DNA of 64,000 bases from Phyllostachys edulis (Eukaryota > Streptophyta > Magnoliopsida > Poales > Poaceae). The first letter of the stretch is position 1. The number at the start of each line of letters is the position of its first letter. The position numbers and the translations under genes were made by a program. Under the pieces are notes generated by a model. It did not search any database. It was not told the origin of the DNA and saw only the letters and a list, made by a program, of their open reading frames with translations. The DNA is taken from positions 50,821,779 through 50,885,778 of the forward strand of contig CM070548.1 in NCBI GenBank assembly GCA_036346405.1. The letters are read 5' to 3'. This document shows, in pieces, positions 10,261-21,587 of this stretch.

Positions 10261-12711
10261 CCGTAATGGGTTGGCATTGAGTGCAAATTGAACTATATTA
10301 AATAGATTATATCATTTTTAGTGCAGTTATATAGTCTATTGTAGAGTTTGCTGAAGGAAAAAAATTTCTATTATCTGTAGGATTGATATAGAGGAAGGGA
10401 GTGACGAATGTACACGTACATATAAAGTGAAGTCGGGTCTCGGATATAGGTGATGTAAATATTTATAAAATACTGACAAGGAAACAACGATTTACAAAAT
10501 AGAGATACAAACAAAGATTTAGTCTCGGACATAGGTGAGTCGTGAATATCCACCAAACAGAGAAAGGAAGCAGCATGTATAGAAAATAGAGCAACCAAGC
10601 AGTGAAAGTGTATATACATACAAACACGAAGTCCTTGATGGACCCAGTTGATGTTAACAAAATAGGATTTGTAGCAGCAGTAACTTAGTTAATATGGGGG
10701 CTGTAATGAACAATATTGATAGAACATTGCTAGAATGGACAGAAAAAACAAAAGCTGTTAAGCATATGTTCCTATGAAGCAATGTTTGATGCGGCCGTTG
10801 CAAAAGATGTGTGCAAAACCTGTAAAAAGTAGCAGTTAGTTAGAAGCATTTTTTAAATATTTTTTGATCTGTTAGTGATTTAGAACTATACCTGAGATTA
10901 CGGTGCTAAGTACAGCGTGGACATCATTCTTTTTTTTTTGGTAGCTGACCTGATCAAAGTGAGGTAACAATGTTTAAGAAATAAGCTATGAATCTATTGA
11001 GACGATGGATACTGTTAATAATGTTTCACATAAAATATATTTAGTGGAATAAAAATTGTACTTGAGAAGCGAATACATTTAATATTAAAGATCTTTTAGA
11101 GTCAATGACATAAACTTCCTGAATGGTGCAAGTGACCTCTTCGCTCCTATGTCTTCGATGTAGAAAGGACACAATGTTTAGGTTGGTATTGTAGAACATG
11201 TAATACTAAGCCTATCTAAATGTAATATTAAGATAAATATTCTAATAACTACCCATAATTCACCCTGCATAGCATCTTTGCATCTACTACGTTATCCAAT
11301 TTAGCTAACCTTTGCAAAAAGCAGGGCAATAAATTGACCGCATCTATTTGGGCGAAACAAAACAAAAACGATGAATTCATAACTATAAGCTATATCATAA
11401 TACATAATAATATAATTGAGACAGCAGATTCAACACACAGGAAGTGGATTATATATGGATGTGATATTTATGAGTTCAAGCTATAAGTGATATTTCTTCA
11501 TTGTTGCATGTTTAATTGCTGAAAGCTTTCAGGAGTGCTCTTTGTTGTTGCATGTTTAATTGCTGAAAGCGGTGTTGTCCGGGGATGATTTGCTTGGGCA
11601 AGAAAAAAATGGCACGACTGTTATTGGTCTACACGGGCCATGACTGATGATTTGCTTGGCCAAGACTAATAAGCATTGCATACAAGCACTCAACTAGCAG
11701 ACTACTGATCTATAGAAATAGCAGCACTAGCAATAGCATCGTTGAAAATGTCCTCTTATTTGGTATACTTTGTCACAGGCACATCTAAGCAAGATAGCAA
11801 TGTTTAAGTAAAGGTGCATAAGATAGCAAAACACTCCAGTATAGACTAAGGGAGCATGTGTTAAGGAGTGGGCATCGTAATAAACATGCATACATAGATT
11901 ATTAGAAAACGAACATAATCGCTAAAGCAACAAAACATATATGTAGGCTGACATACATAGAAATAGATCCTAAGACCCAAACCCAATTAGATAACCTCAG
12001 AGCAGAAAAATAGCAAAGAGGAAGAGGAGCTTACTTGGGGGAGGGCGGCCAGCGACCACATATGATGTTGACTAACAGGAGGCTATCAAGCGAGATTTGT
12101 TGAACCCCTCTAATTGCTATTCCAGATTATCATCGCCACAAATAAAGAAACAGATCCTGAGACCCAAACTGAGATACTTTTTCGAACGAATACATCAGAG
12201 AAAAGCTAACTCGATACCTATGCATTTCAATAGGAGGTACTTTCGATTTTCCTTTCCTAAATGTGCGGAACCAAATAAATAAAACAATCACTAAGACGTG
12301 ATTAGAGCACCGATACCGAGGAAATGACATTAATCGTGTTCAAGTGTTCGCTATGATTGGTATGCTCACTTGGTCTTCGTGAAGATAAATGTTGTAGACG
12401 GTGAGGCGCTTTGGTGCTATCGCGAATCATCGAGCCGAAAATCAAACACAAGATATACAATAACGCTTAGGAAAGGATAATTGTTTTAAAAAGGTTAACA
12501 CTAAATAGGATACACATATGAAAGAAAGGTGTTCTATATTATATGTAGGATATATAATTTCACAAAGCATCATTTTGGAACCACCACATCAACAATTCCA
12601 ATTTCCATGTTCATCAAAGAAAAGAATAGACACTAAGAGAAATGGCAGACAGACGCATAAAACAACAAGAGTTGGTGGTTCACGATTCACGCTATACACG
12701 CACTCTAGTAT
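10261..12711. other. Helitron interior, AT-rich, unassigned
   Basis: No frame with a recognisable domain. A word ATTGCTGAAAGC beside TTGCATGTTTA is repeated near 11508 and 11548. GT..AG-like junctions on the minus strand, such as CCCCCAAGTAAGC near 12030, hint at captured exon edges, but I cannot name a source gene. Confidence 0.35.
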
Positions 12712-13344
12712 CATCATGTGGCACAAATATTCTTAAATTTCTCAAATAGAGTATACAATACGACAGAACTAAAGGAACAAAAGCTGAAGTGGTCTTTAAG
12801 TTTTATCTAGTCGATACTAAGAGAATTGTCAAGATTGTGACAGCTTAGAAGAACAGAAGATGACAAAGGCTTACCAGAGCCGGAGCTAATGGCCTGCACC
12901 ATGTTAAATTAAGAAGGTTTGTATTCCCCCAAACAGTACAGGATCGATCTGAACTGTATGCAGACTAAGCGGATAATTCATTGCAGCAAGGCATATCCAT
13001 CGTGATATTTAGGGCAGAAGCTGGAACAACATCATGTGGCACAAATATTCTTAAATTTCTCAAATAGAGTATACAATACAAACAGAACTAAAGGAACAAA
13101 ACTGAAGTGGTCTTTAAGTTTTATCTAGCTGGATACTAAGAGAATTGTCAGCATTGTGACAGTTAGAAGAACAGAAGATGACAAAGGCTTACCAGAGCCG
13201 GAGCTAATGGCTCGCACTATGTTAAATTAAGAAGGTTGTATTCCCCAAACAAAGATAGGATCGATCCGAATCGTATGCGCATCGAGCTAATAATTCATTG
13301 CACAAGGCATATCCATCGTGATATTTAGGCGTAAGTGGAACAAC
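12712..13344. repeat. 318-bp tandem duplication in the Helitron
   Basis: Copy 1 (12712-13029) and copy 2 (13030-13344) both start CATCATGTGGCACAAATATTC and contain ACAAAGGCTTACCAGAGCCGG. They end at GTGATATTTAGG followed by GGAACAAC. Differences are clustered in short patches, many at CAG or CTG words. Each copy holds the same minus-strand splice-donor-like CTCTGGTAAGCC. Confidence 0.85.
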
Positions 13345-13639
13345 ATAAAACTTACAATCTCGAATCGAGTAACCCACGGCCGAAATGAAAAGCAAGTTCA
13401 TCAAGAAATTAGTAACATCCTCGCCGTTTTTTGTAAGGTAGATGTGGGTCATTACGGGAGAGGACCTCACCGCCGCTTTTCCCCGCAGATTATGAGAGCT
13501 CAAATGCTACATCTATCATGAATACTATGAAAATCAATCGCACGCAACCAATATGCGTAACATACGTGTTTCGCCGAAATGGCGCAACCCAAACAAAATA
13601 TAACCGCAGAACTTCCCATTCGCTAATCAGATTAGCCAA

Positions 13640-14340
13640 AACTCAAATGGGAGCGAAGCCATGGCGAGGATGGGCCAAGCCGACGGCAGGAGGCGGCCAC
13701 GGCGCGCGCAGAGCGGGCCGATGGAGGAGCACGGTCACGGGCGCGGTGGCAAGGCCGGGCCGAGCGCCCGAAGGATACAAGAAGCGACAAAGCCGGGCGC
13801 CGGGCCGAAGCTAGGCTCAAGATCAAGGGCGGCAGAAGGCAGGGGGAGAGTGGAGGATCTGGGGAGGAGAGGGCGTCTTGGCGCTGGGCCGAGCCAAAGC
13901 CCAAGACCACTGGGGGCAAGCAGAAGTGCAGGGGGAGAGCGGGGATCTGGGAGGAGAGGGCGAGCCGGCAGCAGAGGCCGAGCCAGGTGCCAAGGCCGGT
14001 CGAGCCAGGCCAAGATCGGCGGATGGTATGAAGCGCCAAGGGTAGAGTGGGGGATCCGGGGAGGAGAGGGCGAGCCGGCGGCCAGGTCAAGCAGGCAAGA
14101 CCGACGGGCGGCAGAGCGAAGGGGAGAGTGGGGGATCTGGGGAGCAGAGAAGGGCCGATGGAGGAGCACGGTCGGGCGCAGTGGCGGCGCCGGGCCGAGC
14201 TGGTCGGGTGGCGGCAAGAAGCGCAGATCGCCGCAAGACGGGCCGAGCCAGGCCAAGCCCAGTGGCGTGCGTGCAGAACGCCGGGAGAGTGGGGGATCTG
14301 GGGAGCAGAGAAGGAGACGGGTGGTATTAGGCGAGTTCGC
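13640..14340. repeat. Degenerate GC-rich repeats in the Helitron
   Basis: A phrase like GGGGAGAGTGGGGGATCTGG followed by GGAGCAGAGAAGG recurs at about 13840, 13933, 14042, 14125 and 14287. The plus frame 13661-14629 (322 codons) and minus frame 13735-14427 (230 codons) are both open across it. This reflects composition; I recognise no domain in either. A captured, repeat-expanded first exon is possible. Confidence 0.55.
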
Positions 14341-15369
14341 GACGCACCGTAACGTGGGTCTCGAGAGAAGAATCACGGTTGCGGTGGCGCAGGGCAGCGG
14401 TGGCGTTCGAGCAAGCGCAATAGCCATCGTGACTCAGACGATTTTCATCCGACAACCGACATTTTTCGGCGACGTAAGGCGGGGCGTGGCGCCCTTTCTT
14501 CCAAGAATTAGTTTTAGTAATTGCATCAAAATTGTTTTATCAAAACCTAAATCAATGATTGAGATTAAAATGATTAAGATGAATATGAAAGAAATGAGAA
14601 TGAGGAAGAAAGAAAGGAATGAGAATTAATAGTTGGGTAAAAGGGGGCCCTGGCAGGGGAACGCGACGATGATGATGAGGTAAGAGGTGGACCCTTTTTT
14701 ACATATGATTATAATACAAGGACGAACAAAACTCTTGCTCTGGCCTCGAAGTCAGAATTCAAGACCAACCATTTTCCCGCTTTGGCAAGCGTAAAATGCT
14801 ACCGTTACGTAATTAAGATTCTCCACAACGGACACATTGGAGTGTTTGGGCTCGGAAGCGCCGCCCAAGGAGGAGTGTTGAGCACTGACGATGGTCGCCT
14901 CAACCAACATTATCGAACTTCGGTGTATGACGAGGTCAAGCAGTGACTAAATCAAAGACCGATTTAAAAGTAATGGGTGGAGACTTAATCACGTAACTCG
15001 AAAACGCTCAGATTCTCGACTCGAACCCGCATCAAAGGAAATGCAGGGACCGGCTCATTTAGAGCTCGTAATAACTATGGATAAAGAGGTACAAGCTGCA
15101 GCGATGCTATGCAAAATCATGAATTCATGCCGTCTCTGGATTGGAGTCTACGGAACCATGGGGTCTTTCTTCTCTCCGAGTAATAAGTAGTGTTTTCAGT
15201 ATTAAAATTTGCCACCTAATGTTTTAATAAATTATTTTCAGAATTGAGATGACTTAGAAAATGTGATAACAACCAGAGATAGTCATCTAGTGCATTCTTT
15301 GCTATTAATGCTTGCTGAGTACATTCGTGTACTCAACCTTGTTAGTATTCTCCTTTGTAGATCCTAGTC

Positions 15370-18300
15370 TGTCACATCCTCAGTTTAATAAAGAGAATTA
15401 TTATGCATCTCATGAGCATGCATCATTGTTTTCAAACTTTTGCATGATTTATTGCACTAGGAAAATCTTAAACAAGTGTTAAACCTACACTTTGTAATTT
15501 AACTCCAAAAGAAAACAGGAACAAAAACTTATGAACATCTTCTGAAAATAATTTATTCAAATACTATAGTAATTATAATGAATTAATATAATTTTTCCCA
15601 AATTTTTGGGACTGGTTTAAACCTTGAGAAAATTCAAACATCAATTAATGACATACACTAAGTTTGAATTTATTATATACACATTATATCTTGAACAGTA
15701 GTGTTCAATAATTTTTATGGGCTCTAGACCTTCCCAGGAAACCCCATGATTTATTTCATGATTTTAGGAAATTTATTTCTATTTTTAACACCTTGGTCAA
15801 AGTGGAGAAAACAATTTAAATCTCAGTCAAACCCTAAACCTAACCAGCTGCACTGTTCATCGGGCTCGAGTCCGACTCAATAACGGCTCAGCCCAACCAA
15901 CTAAATGCACCAAACGGAACCCTCCGATCGAAAGCAACGGCAGAGATCGCAGAACCCTTCGCCCCGTCCGAATGTTCACGCTTATTGTTGACCGCTCGAC
16001 GAGATCCAGCGGTCGCCAGAACTCACTTAACGCGAGCTTTTGCGCGCGCATTGAGACGCCGACGACGAGGGCCCACTGTCGGATCTCGTCTCTCCTCTCG
16101 CTGGCACTCGCAAGCAGCGCCGAACGCCACGCGGCCGCTGACGCTCGAGCCGCCTGCCGACGCCGCTAATCCGCCGCTGCCGTTGACCACTCCTGGAGCT
16201 TCCCCATCTAACGCCGCCTCTACTCCGTCCCTCGCCCGGGGATAATACCCCTCTGCCCCTTCAACGCAGCTCACTTCTCCTCTGTTGACCGAGGAGAGGG
16301 AGGCTGGCTTGAGCTCTCTACTCGGGTGAGTCTCCTCCGCATGGTTCCGTTCGACTCCATGTTCGACGACCTCTCCATTTTTGCTAACCTCAACTCATGT
16401 GGTTCCTTGTAGCATTCAATCCATTGTCGCGCTCTCGGCTCTCTCCAGAGCGCGCACCCGAGGACGCCGCCATGACATTCTAGTCTTCGGTGAGTTTTAA
16501 CCTCCCGCTTGCACGTCACTTTGTGTCTCCTTACTTGCTAATCAAAACCCCTCAATCAATTTCGTTGTTGCACGACAGGGTTTGGTTAATTTGAAGAAAT
16601 CGTGCTTTCGGTCCTTGAACCAACCCTTCGACTCCTACTTGGTTCCGGTAAGCTGTAGCTCAATTCTTTGCTCTCTTAGCATCCTTGCTAGGTCTTTATC
16701 AAGTTCCGACCACTCACTTATCCTCTGGTTCACCAGGTTGAGCTCTCCACTTGTGCCGTGCCGTCGCCGCCTTCTTCTCCGGTGCCGACGCGACTGCTCG
16801 CTTAAGCTTCCCGAGCACCTCCTTGCTCGGGTAGCTTTTTTAGTCCCTAGGACCCCGCACCCGCTGAATGTTGTCATGAGCTTTACTTAGCCGTTTATGA
16901 TTTGCCGTATGGGTTGCCGTCGCTCCTCCGGCCACGCACGCAAGCACTGCACCACCTCAGCGCGAAACTACTCCCATCAGGTGCGCAATACTATTGCGCA
17001 GCTATCCCAGCCCTTGGTCGGCTCCGCCATGGCGCGTAGCACCGGCGAGCCACCGGGCAAGCCAGTGCGGGCGTTGTCGGGACGACCGGCAATTGTAGCA
17101 AGGTCATTAGGACCTTGATTCGATCATTAAATAACTAATGATTGCTTAGGAGTTAAATGCTGTCTTAAGCCGTCGTGTTGGGTCACTGCCAAGTGGGGCC
17201 GCGCACAGAAAACCGGGACATTAGGTGAAGGGAATGGGGAGATCGACCAGGGGCCGCGTCTTTAAAGCTCGTGCCGTCTTGGCGTGTGTCGGTGGACTGG
17301 TCCATTGCAGACTGTGTGGATCGATTTAACGGACCCACTGTCAGAAGAAATTTAAAACCTGTTGTAAATTGAAAAGCTCACTGTTCACCGGGCCCGCTAG
17401 TCAGCGCCTGTGGCTAGCACAGCGTCCGGTGCAAAAAGGAATAAATGATTTAGAAAATACGAAATCTGTTTATTTATACACTGAAACATATGTATAACTT
17501 CACAAATACATAAATAATTCATTTTAACTCCAAAATGGATGAAACCACTTCTGGTAATTTTCATTTTTAATGAACTTTATATTAAAATTGGTTTCAAACA
17601 TGTCTCTGTAGCAGAGGGTATTATTATGGAAAATGATCCATAAACATATTATTTTTACAATAGAAAAAGGCTGATAACTTTAGAAATTCATAACTAAATC
17701 ATGAAAATTCCAAATAAGACAAACTCAACTGTTCTGGTCTTGTATGAATATTCTAAATTTATCCATATAATCCTTAATCCTACTACTGCTCTACAAATTT
17801 TGACCTCATAATTAAATTACTCAAAAAGGGCATATTGAAAGCTGAAAATTCAAATCGTAATAACTCTCACATGCTAAATCCAAATGGAGTAATTATTTCA
17901 CCTAAATTAATCTAAAATCATGATTTACCTACTGTAGAACAGTCATGCATTTTTGAGTATTTTGAATTTTTGGGTATTTCTCGATGTTTATTCGGTATTG
18001 TATTTATATAGATCCCGAGCCTATCGATATTGACTTATACGCTACCGAGGGAGAGCAGCTAAGCTACCAGCACGGCAAGCATCATTTGAACTTTCTTTTG
18101 CATCATATTTGATCCCAGTTTTGTTAAGTTAGTGCAATGATAATTGCTTGCATGCTATTTTGATAATGTCGCTATTTTTGTGATGTGTAGATTAGTTATC
18201 TCCTAATTCATTGAGGTTATACTTGAATTATTCCAGTACCAAATGCTTAAGTTAGAATGGTTGAAATATATTGTTAGGGTTTCCTTAGCCATGCAAGTCT

Positions 18301-19926
18301 AGAACCGGTAGTCGATTGTCGGGAATAACCCGACAATTATGGGATACACACAACTTTCTTTATATACTGTTGGTTCAGATCTTCGTATCTGTTTTATGAG
18401 TTAAATTTTGTCATTTTAAATGAGCTTTTGGTCTGGACAAGTGCTGGTTAGTGATGGTGCCTTTGTGCACGAGATTTGGGTAAGTGGTTGACTTGTCTGG
18501 ACAATTAAGGACCGAACTTTGGTAACATCTTTGATTCAAGTAAAACTCGTGCTTCCACACGCGGTGTATGGGCGCTGCTTGGTTAAGTAAGGGGTTGGTG
18601 TTGTTGAGTTGATGACTGGTGGTGTGAGGACGTATATGTGTTCCATCGCATATATGTTTCGTAGGGTGCCGATTGCAATTCTTTATTGTGAGGGTGAACC
18701 CGACCTATTTAAGCTTGATTAATTGGGTCGGTGTTCCCGACACAACTTGCGTGTCCATTTGGTTGGTAGGTGGTATAGCCTATCCTAAGTGGGGTTACGT
18801 CACGCATGGGTGATTCAACTCAATAATATCAACTTGCTGAAAAATACTAAGTCTTGGTTTACCCGGCTGACATATCATAGGAAGTATGCTATATTCGGAG
18901 GCATTTGGAGGCTTACGGGTTAATCAAGTCGTGTGGGTAAAGTAGTACACCCCTGTAGGGTATAAATCTATTCGAATAGCCGTGTCCGCGGTTATGGACG
19001 ACCACTTGAGTTACATGGTTGCTATTGTTAGACTTGGAATTAAAATTATGGTTATAACTTGGTATCGTCATGAATGGGATGTTCATGTTTGTTGTTGTAA
19101 CAAAGTGGACAGCCACTTTGTTATTTGGATGATTCATTTGTTATTCAATTTACTACTTATTCACATGCTTTACTTCTACTTCAAATCTGATTTTGAAACG
19201 GCACTTGAAAAACTAGTATGTGTAGGTTGTAAATTGTTGCGTCTCTTTTGCAAAACTAAGCCAATATGAGCCATCCTTTGTAACAACCTCTAGCATGATT
19301 AATTTTTATTTGTGTAAGACTTGCGAGTACCTTTATACTCAACCCGGTTGCTACAATTTCAGGTGAGGAAGTGTATGAGCCCGTTGAGTTCGTTAACGCC
19401 GATTTTGGCGACGCTAATGAGTAATGCTATCATTTAACTCCTAGTCGGTTGCCGATGGGTTATGGGGCATACCATGCTGGATATTTTGGTTTATTTACTT
19501 GCTTTCGCTGCTACTTAATACTCTTATTTGAATTTGGCCGGTCGGCCATTTGTAATAGTTGTAAACCGTAACTATTATGTTGTATGTCGTTGAATTATCT
19601 ATGTATGTTGTTGTATGGGTGTGATCAACGTTGTATGAGAGTATGAGCATATTGGTCGCTGATCTTGGGAGCCAATATGATTGCATACTCGCTGTTCGTG
19701 CCTTCCTATTTAACTCACTAAGTGTAGTGCTTAACTCGTTGGAGAACCGACAATCATGTAGTGCTCGCAGGGGAGCAGCACGCATGATCGCCGGGGCTCT
19801 AGTTTGTAGTTAAGCCTTTCACTAAGATTGAGTTAAGTTGGAATCCATTTACTTGAGGCCTTAGAGTTATGTCTTTAAGACCATACTTAGTCTCGGTCTT
19901 ACGGAGATAACCCAGGGGTCCTCACA
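15370..19926 (+). mobile_element. Solo LTR H (Del/Tekay-like, plus orientation)
   Basis: It begins TGTCACATCCTCAG and ends GGGGTCCTCACA, with TAGTC on both sides (15365-15369 and 19927-19931). Length is 4557 bp. Its start is the reverse complement of the end of G (TGTCACATCC..., then ATTATGCATCTCATGAGC near 15396). At 18930-19000 it carries the reverse complement of the CTATTCGAATAG region of G and F. A GC-rich patch at 15850-17120 has short frames only. No primer site, polypurine tract or pol is present, so it is a solo LTR. Confidence 0.85.
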
Positions 19927-20317
19927 TAGTCCGGCCGGGAACTATCTCGAGTAGGACGAGGGACTTGCAGGTACCGAAGCAACCGCAGGAGGAGAAGGCA
20001 CAGACTACGAGGACCGAGGAGAAACGGGTGCTATGCTTGATGCATGGGACGGACAGGCGGCCAGTACTACAGGGCAAGCGAGAGCGCGGAGAAGTTCCTT
20101 CTGCAATTGTATAATATTCATACTAAAAACCATAGCCTTGCGTGGTCAGTGGCTTTGGAATAAAAGGTACAGATTTCTATCTTATTGTTCTCGTCTGCAG
20201 AACCTCGATAAAGGCTTACTATTCGTTGAGCAAGATGTTCTCTCGAGCAAACGAATAGTAATCCGTATGCCTAAGTGTGACTACCCTTGGGGTAATGACA
20301 CGAGGCGTCACACTGTT

Positions 20318-20574
20318 CCTTTGAAATGGGTGATGCGGCCCAGTTGTTCAGGACGGCTATTGTGCAATGTTTATGAAATGGATGATGTTGCCTTATGAAT
20401 GTTTATGACATGGGTGATGTTGCCTTGTGAATGTTTATGATTACCGTTGTTTGCATAAAGCATGGAGATTCGAATTTGCTTATCCGTCGGAGCCCATTTG
20501 GTTTTTGTGGTGGATGCCTGGATTTGTGTTGAGTTGACCGGTGGAATGAATAGACTGAATTTATTCACATGATG
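20318..20574. other. Element D interior between LTR I and arrays
   Basis: This resumes D after the CTGTT TSD. A 32-bp unit starting ATGTTTATGA and ending GATGTTGCCTT plus 4 nt is directly repeated at 20368-20399 and 20400-20431. No gene is seen. Confidence 0.5.
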
Positions 20575-20998
20575 TTATATTCGCGAGGGTTTGATGCCGC
20601 GAGGGCGTAAGGCCCGGAGGTGCGAGGGCTCGATGCTGCGAGGGTGTTAGGCCAGGTTGTGAGGCCCCGAGGGTACGAGGCCTCAAGACATGAGGGCTTA
20701 ACACCGCGAGGGCACGAGGCCGCGAGGCCCCAAGGTGCGAGGGGTCGATGCCGTGAGGGCGCGAGAACCCGAGGGCTCGAGGCCCTGAGGCGTGAGGCCA
20801 CGAAGGCACCGCGAGGGTGCAAGGCCCCGAGGCGTGAGGCCCTGAGGGCACGCGAGGGTGCGAGGTCACTGAGGGCGCGACACAAGGCCCCGATGGCATC
20901 AGGCCCCGAGGCGCGAGACCCCGAGGGTGCGAGGGCACGAGGTGTGAGGCCCCGAGGGCACCGCGAGGGCGCGAGGCCCCGAGAGCTAAGGCCCTAAG
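20575..20998. repeat. Element D array 1: short GAGGCCCCGAGGG-type repeats
   Basis: About 420 bp of irregular words such as GAGGCCCCGAGGG and GCGAGGGTGCGAGG, about 10-21 bp apart. It is strongly GC-rich, and frames on both strands stay open throughout. This looks like a degenerate minisatellite. Confidence 0.8.
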
Positions 20999-21587
20999 GC
21001 ACGTGGGGGGCACGGGGCACGCGGGGTGCGCGGGTAATAGACGCGCAAGGCACACGGGGCGCACAGGGCACGCAGGGTGCGCGGGACATGCGGAGTGCGT
21101 GGGGCATAGCTGCGCAAGGCAAACGGGTGTTGGGGCGTAGCCACACAGGGTGCGCAGGGCACATGCGCGCACAAGGCATGCGGGGCGCACGGGCGCAAAG
21201 GGCACGTGGGGTGCGCGGAGCACACGGGCTCACAGGGCATGCGGGGTGCGAAGGGCGCAACCGCACAAGACACGTGGGATGCGCGGGGCGTAGTCACGTA
21301 AGGCACATGGGGTGCACAGGGCGTAGTCACGCAAGGCACGCAGGGTGCGCGGGACGTAGCCGTACAAGGCACGCGGGGTGCGCGGAGCACACGGGGTGTG
21401 AAGGGCGCAACCGCACAGGGCACGCAGGGTGCGTGGGGCGTAGCCACACAAGGCACACGGGGTGCATGGGGGCGTAGCCTCACCAGGCATGCGGGATGCG
21501 CGAGGCGCGCGGGGCATAGCCACACAAGGCATGCTGGATGCGTGGGGCACACGGGTGCATAAGGCATGCGGGGCGTAGCCGCACAAG
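20999..21587. repeat. Element D array 2: 33-bp repeat, first block
   Basis: The unit is about 33 bp: CGTAGTCACGCAAGGCACGC plus a GGGGTGCGCGGGG-type tail, with point and length variants. 33 is divisible by three, so minus-strand frames (20986-21714 and others) read as 11-residue repeats rich in Ala, Pro, Cys and Val. The array is cut at 21587 by solo LTR A and continues at 25591. Confidence 0.85.

Larger units (their letters stand above)
10230..14708 (-). mobile_element. Helitron; 3' end clear, 5' end tentative
   Basis: At 10230 the plus strand reads A|CTAG, then 7 nt, then a perfect 8-bp hairpin CCCGCACC-AAAT-GGTGCGGG (10241-10260). On the minus strand this is a hairpin followed, 11 nt later, by a CTAG terminus before a T, the canonical Helitron 3' end. 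The 5' end should read A|TC on the minus strand. The best candidate is 14708 (minus TCATATGTAAAAAAGG), which also leaves the surrounding LTR a sensible size. No Rep/helicase is present, so it would be non-autonomous, possibly carrying gene fragments. Confidence 0.55.
6954..20312 (+). mobile_element. Solo LTR I with nested MITE, Helitron and LTR H
   Basis: It starts TGTGAGGACCCGCG at 6954 and ends CGAGGCGTCACA at 20312. CTGTT flanks both sides (6949-6953 and 20313-20317). Its own segments are 6954-10229 (with a MITE), about 14709-15369, and 19932-20312, roughly 3.9 kb in all. The motif GAGTACATTCGTGTACTC near 15320 matches, in the same orientation, the GAGTAC..GTACTCA-type motif of LTR H, hence plus orientation. 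No internal retroelement genes are present. The assignment as one LTR depends on the TSD and size, because the two arms share little obvious sequence. Confidence 0.7.

Noticed and set aside
13661..14629. 322-codon plus-strand frame as a gene
   Set aside because: It is repeat-driven, Arg/Gly/Ala-rich, with an antiparallel 230-codon frame. Composition explains it.
20575..21587. CRISPR-like array
   Set aside because: The units are contiguous tandem repeats without unique spacers, in a plant nuclear context.
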